NCBI GenBank assembly: GCA_027030245.1 | Contig: JALVFE010000035.1 | Span: 124,001-188,000, forward strand | Reading direction: 5' to 3' | From: Melioribacteraceae bacterium | GTDB taxonomy: Bacteria; Bacteroidota; Ignavibacteria; Ignavibacteriales; Melioribacteraceae | Length of the DNA: 64,000 nucleotides | Part shown: piece after piece, positions 26,918 through 35,016 of the stretch | Position numbering within the stretch: the stretch's first letter is position 1 | Layout of the letters: every line of letters starts with the position of its first letter | Translations under genes and position numbers: made by a program | Notes under the pieces: generated by a model | Seen by the model: only the letters and a program-made list of their open reading frames with translations | Told to the model about the DNA's origin: nothing | Database searches by the model: none

Positions 26918-27253
26918 TTATTTTTTTTAGACTCAATACTCGGTAAAGAAATTGTAGTGATTGGGGATTATGTTTTAACCGAAGTCTTGCAAGGATTCAG
27001 AAGTGATAAAGAATTCCGGAAAGCAAAAACCGTTCTTCTTTCATCTCCGTGTTTTGATATTGGAGGTAAAGAAATAGCTATTCAAAGCGCAAAGAATTAT
27101 CGATTTTTAAAGAAAAAAGGTATTACCGTCAGAAAAACAATAGACACTATGATTGCAACCTTTTGCATCCAAAATAAATTTACATTATTGCATAATGATA
27201 GAGACTTTGATCCATTTAATAAATTTTTAAATCTAAAAGTATATAACAAGTAA
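26918..27253 (+). pseudogene. VapC PIN-domain toxin, N-terminally truncated
   Basis: The frame is in phase with vapB after its stop codon and encodes LDSILGKEIVVIGDYVLTEV and the rest of a VapC protein to a normal C-terminus. Three of the four PIN acidic residues are visible: Glu in TEVLQGF, Asp in RKTIDTMIA and Asp in LLHNDRDFD. The first strand with the essential N-terminal Asp (usual form VDTSVWI) is absent, about 25 codons, and the bases between the vapB stop and LDSILG are only ATTTTTTTT. A GTG at 26957 could start a 98-residue remnant, but it would lack part of the active site. I call a decayed toxin. Confidence 0.8.
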
Positions 27254-27390
27254 AATCCGCATACAAACCGCAAATCAAAGCGACTATGATAACAAAACAT
27301 TATTGCAGTTTAGTTATCGACTTATCTACAATACCGATACACACAAGTCTAAAATTTGCAATTGCCAATATATTTTTGAATTTTTGAAAC

Positions 27391-27690
27391 ATGAGAAATA
27401 AACTTGAAGATATTATCACCGTATTACAAAAAGAATTCCCCGAGATTAAGTCCCGGTATAATGTGAAAACCCTTGAAGTATTCGGATCATTTGTTCGACA
27501 CGAAGAAAAGCCCGATAGCGATTTGGATATTTTGGTTTCATTTTCCAAAGCACCGTCTTTATTTAAATTTATTGAATTGGAAGATTATTTAAGCGAAATT
27601 CTTGGCGTAAAAGTAGATTTGGTGATGAAAAGTTCATTAAAGCCAAATATCGGAAAAAGAATATTATCCGAAGCTCAATCTGTATTATGA
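27391..27690 (+). CDS. mntA: MntA-type minimal nucleotidyltransferase antitoxin
   Basis: A 99-residue minimal nucleotidyltransferase. The active-site motif is GSFVR (residues 32-36) with Asp44 and Asp46 in DSDLDILV, the GSx(10)DxD pattern. It is the antitoxin of the MNT/HEPN (type VII) toxin-antitoxin systems, in which it inactivates HepT by adding AMP groups to a tyrosine. The stop overlaps the start of the HEPN gene by 4 bp. Its last 50 bp recur almost unchanged at 29165, the remnant of a second locus. Confidence 0.92.
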   Translation: MRNKLEDIITVLQKEFPEIKSRYNVKTLEVFGSFVRHEEKPDSDLDILVSFSKAPSLFKFIELEDYLSEILGVKVDLVMKSSLKPNIGKRILSEAQSVL

Positions 27691-28040
27691 AAAAAAAAGA
27701 TAGAATAATAATCGATTATTTGAATGATATACTTGATTCAATTGTTAATATAAAGAATTTTCTCAAAGATACGAATTATCCTTCCTTTCAAAAAGATACA
27801 AAAACACAATATGCCGTAATCAGGGCATTAGAGATTATCGGTGAAGCATCAAAGAAAATTCCCAAAGAAGTTAAAGAAAATTATTCATTGATTCCATGGC
27901 GCTACATGGCCGGGATGCGAGATAAACTAATTCATGATTATTTTGGTGTTGATACCGAAGTGGTTTGGAAAACCGCAACAGAAGATATTTTAAAATTGGA
28001 AGAAAACATAAAGAAAATTGTTGCGGATTATTCTCATTAA
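27687..28040 (+). CDS. hepT: HepT-type HEPN (DUF86) ribonuclease toxin
   Basis: A 117-residue HEPN-domain protein, almost entirely helical. The catalytic motif is intact as RDKLIHDY: Arg78, His83 and Tyr85, the full RX4HXY form. In characterised HepT toxins the Arg and His cut RNA (including tRNA) and the Tyr is the site modified by MntA. The gene is coupled to mntA by a 4-bp overlap, so this is a complete pair likely to act in plasmid or phage-related stress. Its direct biological trigger here is unknown. Confidence 0.92.
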   Translation: MKKKDRIIIDYLNDILDSIVNIKNFLKDTNYPSFQKDTKTQYAVIRALEIIGEASKKIPKEVKENYSLIPWRYMAGMRDKLIHDYFGVDTEVVWKTATEDILKLEENIKKIVADYSH

Positions 28041-28069
28041 TTTTAAAATAACAAAATATTGGTGCGTAT

Positions 28070-28081
28070 CCCGCAAATAAA
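28070..28081. repeat. Right arm of inverted repeat around the TA pocket
   Basis: CCCGCAAATAAA, complement of 26608-26619. The two arms enclose the vapB/vapC remnant and the mntA/hepT pair (about 1.47 kb). No transposase is present, so this may be an old element end or chance. Confidence 0.5.
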
Positions 28082-28284
28082 TCCGTTCGTCTTAACCGGC
28101 GCAGTTTTGTGACAATTTAAAGTTAAGCAAATTTAATGTTTGTTCTTTGATAATACTGTAAATTAAGAACAGCAAAAAGTGAAATTTTTAAATAATCAAC
28201 CGTGGCGGAAAAACATTGGCTTTTTTAACTCGAGATTTTTGTTTTCAGTGCCCCGATAAAAAGCAACACGGTTAGGCATATAAA

Positions 28285-28989
28285 ATGATGAATACCTATC
28301 AAGATAAAATTGTGGATATACTTACCAATGCAGAGAAATATCATGATAAATTTTATAAGGTCGATAAATTTCGTGGTCCAAGTCTTTACTTTCATAGAAG
28401 AACACTTGAAATGATTAACTCTCCTAATTTTGAATTGTATTTGGAATTCATATATGCAACTTTGGCATCATGGGGAATGCATAGAATGGGGCAAGGTGGT
28501 TCCAAAATGCATAGTTTTGAAGTTTTTAAAGACAGTATAATGAGAATTAGAGAACATATCAGGGTAGCAAGAAAAATCGACTATCAGAATGTGAGTGAAA
28601 CAGAGTGGCGTATTATTAAAGAGATATTTCAGAATATAAAAGTTATGGCAAGTGGAACAAGCCTTGTTGGGAATTCAAAAGTTATGGCTCATTTATTACC
28701 AAATATAATTTCACCGATTGACCGCGAATACACTCTAAGATATTTGAAAGGTAATACAAATATTAAAAATGGAATAGATGTTGAATGGGGTATGATGAGA
28801 GAAATTATAGAGAAGTTTTTTGTTCTTATAGCAAAAGACACTGTTTTTATCAACAAAGCAAATGACTGGATAGAAAATCAATCAGATTATCCATGGGATA
28901 CATCCATTTTTAAGGTTATAGATAACTTAATAATAGGAGCTGGTTTGATTGCAAAAGAGAAAAAGAAGAAAAGAAAGAAAGCTTACTAA
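28285..28989 (+). CDS. Unrecognised AT-rich accessory protein
   Basis: A 234-residue soluble protein that I do not recognise. Visible features are two adjacent start codons (28285 and 28288), a predicted mixed but mainly helical fold, a conserved-looking block ASWGMHRMGQGGSKMHSFEV (about residues 63-82), the segment SGTSLVGNSKVMAHLLPNII, and a strongly basic tail (KEKKKKRKK). No signal peptide, membrane helix or nuclease motif stands out. Base composition is more AT-rich than in core genes, and the gene sits between an intact TA pair and a decayed copy of that pair, which points to horizontal transfer. There is 240 bp of upstream DNA with a short inverted repeat (TGTTCTT 28141-28147, AAGAACA 28165-28171). 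Confidence 0.7.
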   Translation: MMNTYQDKIVDILTNAEKYHDKFYKVDKFRGPSLYFHRRTLEMINSPNFELYLEFIYATLASWGMHRMGQGGSKMHSFEVFKDSIMRIREHIRVARKIDYQNVSETEWRIIKEIFQNIKVMASGTSLVGNSKVMAHLLPNIISPIDREYTLRYLKGNTNIKNGIDVEWGMMREIIEKFFVLIAKDTVFINKANDWIENQSDYPWDTSIFKVIDNLIIGAGLIAKEKKKKRKKAY

Positions 28990-29358
28990 AACGCTCAAAT
29001 CGTCGTTCATTGTTTGTATGCAAAACCAGTAAATTTAAGTTTAGTGTTTTTGGCAACATTCTTCTGAAGTGAAGTCGATTAAAAAGTTAGTCTCCTGTGT
29101 TTGCCGACGCAAATTAATACAGCTTCAAATAAATATATTCTTTGTCAATAAGTCATTACTGTTGGAAAAGTTCATTAAAGCCAAATATCGGAAAAAGAAT
29201 ATTATCCGAAGCTCGGTCTGTATTATGAAAAAAGATATAAAAACTCGTTATGCCGCAATGTAAATAAACCCGGTAAAACACCAATATTTTTATAAACCTT
29301 ACAATTATTAAAAATTTATTTAACCAATCCGCACCCCGTGCTTCTAAACACCCTCATC
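28990..29358. other. 369-bp region without an intact gene
   Basis: It contains the mntA-hepT remnant (29165-29262). The rest is AT-rich with no convincing gene, and no hairpin terminator was seen for either the 28285 gene or the convergent lptB gene. Confidence 0.6.
29165..29262 (+). pseudogene. Remnant of a second mntA-hepT junction
   Basis: Bases 29165-29214 are identical to 27627-27676 (3' end of mntA). After a two-base change the match continues through the mntA stop and hepT start. It then jumps, at an AAAAAGATA-like sequence, to a hepT segment matching residues 37-45 (KDIKTRYAAM against KDTKTQYAVI), and meets a stop. This is a decayed copy with an internal deletion. It is not a functional gene. 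Confidence 0.8.
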
Positions 29359-30102
29359 TCACTCATACCTCTCAAGTTTGAATTTCTCGCCAAGGTATAA
29401 TTTCCGTACGTCTTTGTCGTTTGCCAAATCTTCAGCCTGACCGCTCTTAAATATTTCGCCTTCGATTAAGATATAAGCTCTGTCAACTATACTTAACGTT
29501 TCGTGTACGTTGTGATCGGTAATCAAAATTCCGATTCCCTTGTTTTTCAAATTCTTCACGATGTTCATAATATCTTCAACCGCAATCGGGTCAATGCCTG
29601 CAAAGGGTTCATCGAGCAAAATGAATTTAGGACGGGTTGCCAAAGCCCTTGCAATTTCGGTTCTCCGTCTTTCGCCCCCGCTTAATTGATATCCCATGCT
29701 TTTGCGTATATTAGTTATGCCTAATTCTTCAAGTAAGCTTTCAAGGCGTTTTTTCTGTTCGTCTTTCGGTAGTTTCATCATTTGCAGAATTGCCAGAATA
29801 TTATCTTCAACGCTTAAACGCCTGAATACAGAAGCCTCTTGCGGCAAATACCCGATTCCCATCCGGGCTCTTTTATACATCGGGAGCGTAGTTATTTCCG
29901 TGTTGTTTAAAAATACCTTACCGCCGTTAGGTTTTACCATTCCCACAATCATATAAAACGACGTGGTTTTACCGGCTCCGTTGGGTCCCAACAAACCGAC
30001 AACTTCCCCTTGCTTTACGCTTATGGAAACTCTGTTTACTACCGCACGCCGTTTGTAGATTTTAACTAAACCTTCGCTTCGTAATTGCAATACTTCGTTC
30101 AT
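29359..30102 (-). CDS. lptB: LPS export ABC transporter ATP-binding protein LptB
   Basis: The start at 30102 gives a 247-residue protein beginning [20 protein letters not shown], the typical LptB opening; a longer frame would overlap the OstA gene. Walker A is GPNGAGKTT (residues 39-47), the signature is LSGGERRR, and Walker B is [13 protein letters not shown], with the PFAGIDP form that is specific to LptB. It powers extraction of lipopolysaccharide from the inner membrane with LptF/LptG, which are not in the window. It is the last gene of the KDO/Lpt run. Confidence 0.95.
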   Translation of the reverse strand: MNEVLQLRSEGLVKIYKRRAVVNRVSISVKQGEVVGLLGPNGAGKTTSFYMIVGMVKPNGGKVFLNNTEITTLPMYKRARMGIGYLPQEASVFRRLSVEDNILAILQMMKLPKDEQKKRLESLLEELGITNIRKSMGYQLSGGERRRTEIARALATRPKFILLDEPFAGIDPIAVEDIMNIVKNLKNKGIGILITDHNVHETLSIVDRAYILIEGEIFKSGQAEDLANDKDVRKLYLGEKFKLERYE

Positions 30103-30112
30103 TAAAATCCCG

Positions 30113-31477
30113 TTATTGATTAATCTTTTGTAAAAATTTATTTTTATCCGGTTTCGATTCGTATAAAACAAAGGATGGCAAAACGAATTCCCTTTCCTTC
30201 CCTTTAATTAATTTTTCGGGATGATACTCGCTTGCCGGACTGCCGTACAATTTAACATTTTTCACTTTATTATCTTCGAAAAATATTACCGCTTTTTGCG
30301 AACTTGATTTCAACAAACCGTTCGGTTCATCCTCTTCGAAAAGATAATAAATACTTAAAACGTTTCCCATCACTTCAGTACGAACCAAATTACCGTCGTC
30401 GAATCCGAGTTTCAAGGTGTCTCCCGAAATTTGATTATACCGGAAATCGTATCCTTTATTAAGCGAAACGATTAAAGCATTTCCGAATATATCGATTAAC
30501 TTGATTTTATTATCCTTCAAATAAATTGCTATGGAATCGCCGGTAACTTGCGTGTCTTCGTACCAAAGCACAGGCTGGCTTTCTTCGTCGTCTTTTTTCG
30601 TTATCACAATTTTGTCTTCGTTTCTGAAATAAACCGTGCGGTTGTTCACCGATGAAAATTCACCGCGGAAAATTTTTACGGAATCCGTTGCCGCAAGTCT
30701 GCCCGTACTGTCGTCGTAAGCTTCTAAAAGTTCGGATTCTATGAAAAGCGTATCGAACCGTCCTTCTTCCGTGGAATCAATCTTCATTAGAATAGGTCCG
30801 CCCAATACTTTGGTATAATTTTGTTTACCGTAATACTCAAGTACTTTTCCCTTCAAATGAATATTGTTCCGTTTATCCCAAAGTCTAACTTTCCCGAAGG
30901 CAAAAGTGTTTTTCGGTTTCCGCCAATGAACTAAACTGTCGGCGTAAATTACGGTTGAAGTATCCTCCACTTCAACATTACCGATTGCAACCGCTTTACT
31001 TAATTTTTCGTAATAAATCAGACTGTCGGCTCTTAATACGGTTGATGTATCTTTTAAGAAAACGCTGTCTGCAAAATATGCTTCTTTCAAATCGACCAGA
31101 TAAAAACCGTGCTTTGCGGATAAATTCATTTTTCCGTTGGTTAAAAAAATCGATGTATCGGACAAAGTTTTTTTCTCGTCCGCAAAGTAAAAGCCGTGCG
31201 GCGAACGGACGGTAAGCGTATCTTCAGTTACCACAACGTTTCCCGTTAATTCGATTATATTCCTTTCCAAATATTGAATTGCTTCTTCGCAGGTAATCGT
31301 AATGTTATCTTGTGTAATTTTCACATTGCCGATAACTTCCCTTACGGTTTCGCCGTTAATTACTTTTCCTTTCAAACTGTCGCCCATAACCACAAGCGGT
31401 TTTCCCGATTCTTGTGCATAGAAACGGGCACAGAAGAAAAAAAACAAAGCCACAACCAGAAATGCCGGATTCCTCAT
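30113..31477 (-). CDS. OstA-like (LptA-fold) LPS transport protein
   Basis: A 454-residue exported protein with a signal peptide (about 1-22) and repeated beta segments of the OstA/LptA type, for example [20 protein letters not shown] and [20 protein letters not shown]. It is much longer than E. coli LptA (185), as is usual for the Bacteroidota 'OstA-like protein', which seems to have several LptA-type modules. It probably forms the periplasmic bridge for LPS between LptC and LptD. It overlaps lptC by 4 bp and is followed by lptB. Confidence 0.85.
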   Translation of the reverse strand: MRNPAFLVVALFFFFCARFYAQESGKPLVVMGDSLKGKVINGETVREVIGNVKITQDNITITCEEAIQYLERNIIELTGNVVVTEDTLTVRSPHGFYFADEKKTLSDTSIFLTNGKMNLSAKHGFYLVDLKEAYFADSVFLKDTSTVLRADSLIYYEKLSKAVAIGNVEVEDTSTVIYADSLVHWRKPKNTFAFGKVRLWDKRNNIHLKGKVLEYYGKQNYTKVLGGPILMKIDSTEEGRFDTLFIESELLEAYDDSTGRLAATDSVKIFRGEFSSVNNRTVYFRNEDKIVITKKDDEESQPVLWYEDTQVTGDSIAIYLKDNKIKLIDIFGNALIVSLNKGYDFRYNQISGDTLKLGFDDGNLVRTEVMGNVLSIYYLFEEDEPNGLLKSSSQKAVIFFEDNKVKNVKLYGSPASEYHPEKLIKGKEREFVLPSFVLYESKPDKNKFLQKINQ

Positions 31478-32007
31478 TCTTTCAGCGTAGTTATGTAAGT
31501 AATGTTGTAAATCGTATAGTTTTTCAAATTCTGATCCGATTCGAAACCGTATCCTTCTATTTTCTCGTCGCCGTCAATAATCGTAACGAATTTATCGGTC
31601 TTGATTTTCTTTTCTTTATTCCGCCACATTAGTTCGTCGGTTCTAAGCACTACTCCGCTGTCGCTTACGGCTACAACACTATCGATTGCATACATGTCGT
31701 TTGTCAAGTCGTTTATCCTTCCTTTCTTTGATGTTAACGTGGAGCTTACTTTACCTTCGTCGTCATAAAATTCTATTTTTACGCCTTCCAAAATTTTCAC
31801 GTTTCTGTCTTCGTAAGCGCGGATATGATCGGCGTACAAAACCGCTTTGGTTTTTCCGTCTTCGGTGAAAACAACTTCCGTATCCCAACTTTCTTGCACG
31901 GGAATCTGCTCGGCATTTAACGAAACATCAATTTGCGGTTTGAATTTTTCCTCGCCGCAAAAAGTTAAAGCTAATCCAATCAACATTATGCCAAGCGTTT
32001 TTTTCAT
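31474..32007 (-). CDS. lptC: LPS export ABC transporter periplasmic protein LptC
   Basis: A 177-residue protein with a hydrophobic N-terminus ending LALTFCGEEK. The Cys near residue 17 makes a lipoprotein anchor likely, which differs from the membrane helix of E. coli LptC. The beta-rich body contains SWDTEVVFTEDGKTKAVLYA and EGVKIEFYDDEGKVSSTLTS, the LptC pattern. It overlaps kdsD by 4 bp upstream and the OstA gene by 4 bp downstream, so translation is probably coupled. Confidence 0.87.
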   Translation of the reverse strand: MKKTLGIMLIGLALTFCGEEKFKPQIDVSLNAEQIPVQESWDTEVVFTEDGKTKAVLYADHIRAYEDRNVKILEGVKIEFYDDEGKVSSTLTSKKGRINDLTNDMYAIDSVVAVSDSGVVLRTDELMWRNKEKKIKTDKFVTIIDGDEKIEGYGFESDQNLKNYTIYNITYITTLKE

Positions 32008-32981
32008 CTGCTTTGCAAACCGAGTTTTACCAAATCGTGAAGATGCACAATACCGACGGGCTTACCGGAATCGCTCACAGCAATCAATGAAGTGATGTTA
32101 TAATTTTCCATTTGTTGCAGAGCAAAAGACGCAAGATAATCGGGATTAATCGTTTTCGGATTCGTCGTCATCACGTCTTTGGCAACTATGTTTTTGATTT
32201 CAAGAGTTTTGTTCAGCAATCTTCTCAAGTCGCCGTCGGTAATAATTCCTGTTAAATTATTCTGGTCGTCCACAACGCAGGTGGTGCCTAATCTTTTGGA
32301 ACTGATTTCGATAATCACGTCGCGGAGACTTGTATTTTCTTTAACGACGGGCAAGTCTTCGCCGGTATACATTATCTCTGAAATTTTAAGCGAAAGCCTT
32401 TTCCCCAAACTCCCGCCGGGATGCAAAACCGCAAAATCTTCGGCAGTAAAGCCCCTCAGTTCCAATGTAGCAACGGCAAGCGCATCGCCCATTACCAAAG
32501 CGCTTGTAGTTGAAGCCGTGGGCGCCAAATCGTGCGGGCATGCCTCTTCTTTTACGCCTATATCCAAAACGATATCGCACGAGCGCGCCAATTGCGAGTT
32601 CATGTTTCCCAGCATTCCGATAAGCTTGGTGTTTAATCTTTTCAGCATTATTACAAGGTTTATCAACTCTTCGGTGTTTCCGCTTTTGGAAATAATTATT
32701 ACGATGTCCTCGCTTCTTACCATTCCCAAATCGCCGTGCAGCGCATCAGTGGGATGCATGTAAATGGAAGGCGTGCCGGTGGAATTTAAAGTTGCTACAA
32801 TTTTTCTTGCGATTAAACCCGACTTGCCCATTCCGGTTAAAACCACTCTGCCTTTGGTTTTGTATATTAATTTTACCGCCTCGGCGAAGCTTCCGTTGAT
32901 TCTGTTCAGCAATTCCTTTACGGCTTTTGCCTCGATCGAAATTACTTCTTTCCCCTTGGAAATAATTTGTTCGTCGGACAC
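32004..32981 (-). CDS. kdsD: Arabinose-5-phosphate isomerase KdsD (SIS plus two CBS)
   Basis: A 325-residue enzyme that converts ribulose 5-phosphate to arabinose 5-phosphate, the first step of KDO synthesis. The SIS domain (about 30-185) has VLTGMGKSGLIARKIVATLNS, PTDALHGDLG and ISKSGNTEE. Two CBS domains follow (about 205-260 and 270-325), ending VGIVHLHDLVKLGL. Length and layout are as in E. coli KdsD/YrbH. It is one of the three kds genes in this run. Confidence 0.95.
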   Translation of the reverse strand: MSDEQIISKGKEVISIEAKAVKELLNRINGSFAEAVKLIYKTKGRVVLTGMGKSGLIARKIVATLNSTGTPSIYMHPTDALHGDLGMVRSEDIVIIISKSGNTEELINLVIMLKRLNTKLIGMLGNMNSQLARSCDIVLDIGVKEEACPHDLAPTASTTSALVMGDALAVATLELRGFTAEDFAVLHPGGSLGKRLSLKISEIMYTGEDLPVVKENTSLRDVIIEISSKRLGTTCVVDDQNNLTGIITDGDLRRLLNKTLEIKNIVAKDVMTTNPKTINPDYLASFALQQMENYNITSLIAVSDSGKPVGIVHLHDLVKLGLQSR

Positions 32982-32982
32982 T

Positions 32983-33705
32983 TTATCCTCGTTTGAATAA
33001 TTTCAAAAATGATTTTTTTCTTTTTTTACGAACCTCATAATTCGCGGGCTCGAAATCGATTTTTTTCGCATACTTGTTATAGATTATAAACGTGCGTGCA
33101 ATTAATTCATCGGAAAACTCATTCGCATGAACGAAAAACCGCGAAGCATTCAAAGCAACCGCCGGATCCCTTTCACCTTTTATTCTCATCAGCTCGTCGT
33201 AAAATTTTGTAACCGGAATAAAATGGTTAACCCCGCTCAAACCGTCGTAAACCCAAATTTTCTTATCGGAAACCGAAACGGCAACAACCAATTGGTTTTT
33301 AACGATACGAACTTCCCGGACTTTTTCTTTATTTGCGGGATTGCGCATACCCGGTTTCCAAACCGAATACGTCCAACCCGAAAGAATTTGAAAATCTTCG
33401 GCTTCTAAAAATTCAGTATCAGATAAATCTATTTCTATCTGGTTTTCAAATTCTTCGTGAATGACGATATATACTTCGCCCAAATTTGTTTTTACACTTC
33501 CTATTGCAAAAACCGGAGACGGCGGAATCGTAAGGTCCACATTGTCTTCCCGTTCTCCCATAATCAAATTACCGAACCTGCCGAATCCGATTGCATAATA
33601 TTCCGAAAGTTTTTCACGATACGCTCCATAACCTTCCCTATTTTCTGGTAAAAGGGAAAACAACAATTCTTTTTCCTTTTCGTTCAGCTTGCGCGGAAAT
33701 TCCAC
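32983..33705 (-). CDS. Conserved-looking protein of unknown function in the KDO cluster
   Basis: A 240-residue soluble protein between kdsC and kdsD, 1 bp from each. I do not recognise a domain. It has no signal peptide. Features are an N-terminal helical segment (KLNEKEKELLFSLLPENREG), a strand-rich middle (about 45-160) with VFAIGSVKTNLGEVYIVIHE and WTYSVWKPGMRNPA, and a basic C-terminus (KKRKKSFLKLFKRG). The complete packing into the operon suggests a role connected with KDO or LPS supply, but there is no direct evidence for one. Codon use looks like that of the neighbours. Confidence 0.8.
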   Translation of the reverse strand: MEFPRKLNEKEKELLFSLLPENREGYGAYREKLSEYYAIGFGRFGNLIMGEREDNVDLTIPPSPVFAIGSVKTNLGEVYIVIHEEFENQIEIDLSDTEFLEAEDFQILSGWTYSVWKPGMRNPANKEKVREVRIVKNQLVVAVSVSDKKIWVYDGLSGVNHFIPVTKFYDELMRIKGERDPAVALNASRFFVHANEFSDELIARTFIIYNKYAKKIDFEPANYEVRKKRKKSFLKLFKRG

Positions 33706-33706
33706 T

Positions 33707-34201
33707 TTATTCCCCTTCCGGATTTTCTTTGCCCTTAATCAGAAACGTGCATAATTCGTCCAGCATGGATTCTGCTTTTTCGGTTTCCGTTATGTAATCG
33801 ACAATCCTTCTTACTTCGCGCCGTGCAGAAGGCGGTGCGGCGCTTACCGCGCAATTTTTCAAAAGCGGTATATCGAACAAATCGTCTCCGATATAAAAAA
33901 CATTTTTGCACTCAAGGTTATATTCATCCAACAACTTTTTGGCAAGCGATACTTTATCAAGCGAAGACGTTAGAACACGGATATTTCCCGCGTCTTCGAG
34001 TTGGGAAGTAATTGCATCGTTTTCCCGAGCGGTAAGAATACCGACAATCATATCATACTTTGCGAGTCTTCTCCCGAAATCATGGAGAGCGCCGGTTATC
34101 TCTTTAATTCTTTCTTCGTCTTGTTCGTTATGAAGGAGCACTCCATCAAGATCGAATAATACAAGCTTAATATTTTTTAATCTATCCTTTAAATCACTCA
34201 T
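33707..34201 (-). CDS. kdsC: KDO-8-phosphate phosphatase KdsC (HAD family)
   Basis: A 164-residue cap-less HAD phosphatase. Motif I is VLFDLDGVLL (nucleophile Asp about 17, general acid Asp about 19), and motif IV is YIGDDLFDIPLLK with GDD acidic pair, followed by SAAPPSARREV as in KdsC proteins. It releases phosphate from KDO 8-phosphate. The motif I tail reads LLHN where classical KdsC has MTDG, a small divergence. It overlaps kdsA by 8 bp. Confidence 0.9.
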   Translation of the reverse strand: MSDLKDRLKNIKLVLFDLDGVLLHNEQDEERIKEITGALHDFGRRLAKYDMIVGILTARENDAITSQLEDAGNIRVLTSSLDKVSLAKKLLDEYNLECKNVFYIGDDLFDIPLLKNCAVSAAPPSARREVRRIVDYITETEKAESMLDELCTFLIKGKENPEGE

Positions 34202-35009
34202 ATTTTTTCACTATCCGGTCAATTTCTTTCACGGTTACAAGCAGATTTTCCAAACCGTTAAGCGGAAGCTGGCTTGCGGCATCGCTCAACGCGTTCGGCG
34301 GATCGGGGTGAACTTCCATAAACAGCGCCGAAATACCGAGAGAAACGGCGGCTTTTGCCAAAGGTAAAATAAATTTAGGTTCGCCGCCGGTTACGTTTCC
34401 GCTGCTTGGCATTTGAACGGAATGCGTTGCATCCATAACAACGGGATAACCAAGCTCTTTCATTATTACAAGCGAACGCATATCCACAACCAAGTTATGA
34501 TATCCGAAAACGGTTCCGCGTTCGGTTAACAGAATTTTATTGTTTCCCGTCGATTCTATTTTTTCGGCGACAAACTTCATATCTTCCGGCGCAAGAAACT
34601 GACCTTTCTTTACGTTAATTATTTTTCCGCTTTTACCCGCCGCAACCAGCAGGTCGGTTTGCCTGCAAAGAAATGCGGGTATCTGTAAAATATCGGCCAC
34701 TTGAGCCGCGGCATCAATTTCCGGCTCGGTATGAACATCAGTGAGAACCGGAACGTTCAATTTTTCTTTCACGTCCGAAAGTATTTGCAGAGCTTTTTCC
34801 ATCGGCAAGCCGGTAAAGGAATTGATACTTGTTCTGTTTGCTTTTTTGTAAGAAGACTTAAACACAAAAGGTATTTGCAACTTACCGGTTATCTCTTTTA
34901 TTGCGGCGGCGGTTTCCATCGTCAAATCAGCCGATTCCACAACGCAAGGCCCGGCAATCAAAACAAAAGGGCGGTCATTATCGAAAACAATATCTTTAAG
35001 TTTTATCAT
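34194..35009 (-). CDS. kdsA: 3-deoxy-8-phosphooctulonate synthase KdsA
   Basis: A 271-residue enzyme that condenses phosphoenolpyruvate with arabinose 5-phosphate to KDO 8-phosphate. Diagnostic blocks are LIAGPCVVES, FKSSYKKANRTS, TDVHTE, QIPAFLCRQTDLL, KKGQF, TERGTVFGYHNLVVDMRS and DATHSVQMPS. These are complete, so the enzyme should be active. Cys at about residue 12 of the AGPC motif suggests the metal-dependent class, although the matching residues were not all checked. It starts 7 bp downstream of ruvB. Confidence 0.97.
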   Translation of the reverse strand: MIKLKDIVFDNDRPFVLIAGPCVVESADLTMETAAAIKEITGKLQIPFVFKSSYKKANRTSINSFTGLPMEKALQILSDVKEKLNVPVLTDVHTEPEIDAAAQVADILQIPAFLCRQTDLLVAAGKSGKIINVKKGQFLAPEDMKFVAEKIESTGNNKILLTERGTVFGYHNLVVDMRSLVIMKELGYPVVMDATHSVQMPSSGNVTGGEPKFILPLAKAAVSLGISALFMEVHPDPPNALSDAASQLPLNGLENLLVTVKEIDRIVKKYE

Positions 35010-35016
35010 TTTATAA

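Noticed and set aside
28271-28277. GTTAGGC just before the 28285 gene, like an integron attC core
   Set aside because: No matching RYYYAAC core at a suitable distance, no attC-like site after the gene, and no integrase. A cassette origin is not supported.
29069-29263. A 64-codon frame across the mntA-hepT remnant
   Set aside because: It runs in a different phase from the mntA part and reads through decayed DNA. There is no ribosome-binding site or family match.
30103-30171. Longer N-terminus for LptB
   Set aside because: It would overlap the OstA-like gene and add a non-conserved leader. MNEVLQLR at 30102 is the usual LptB start.
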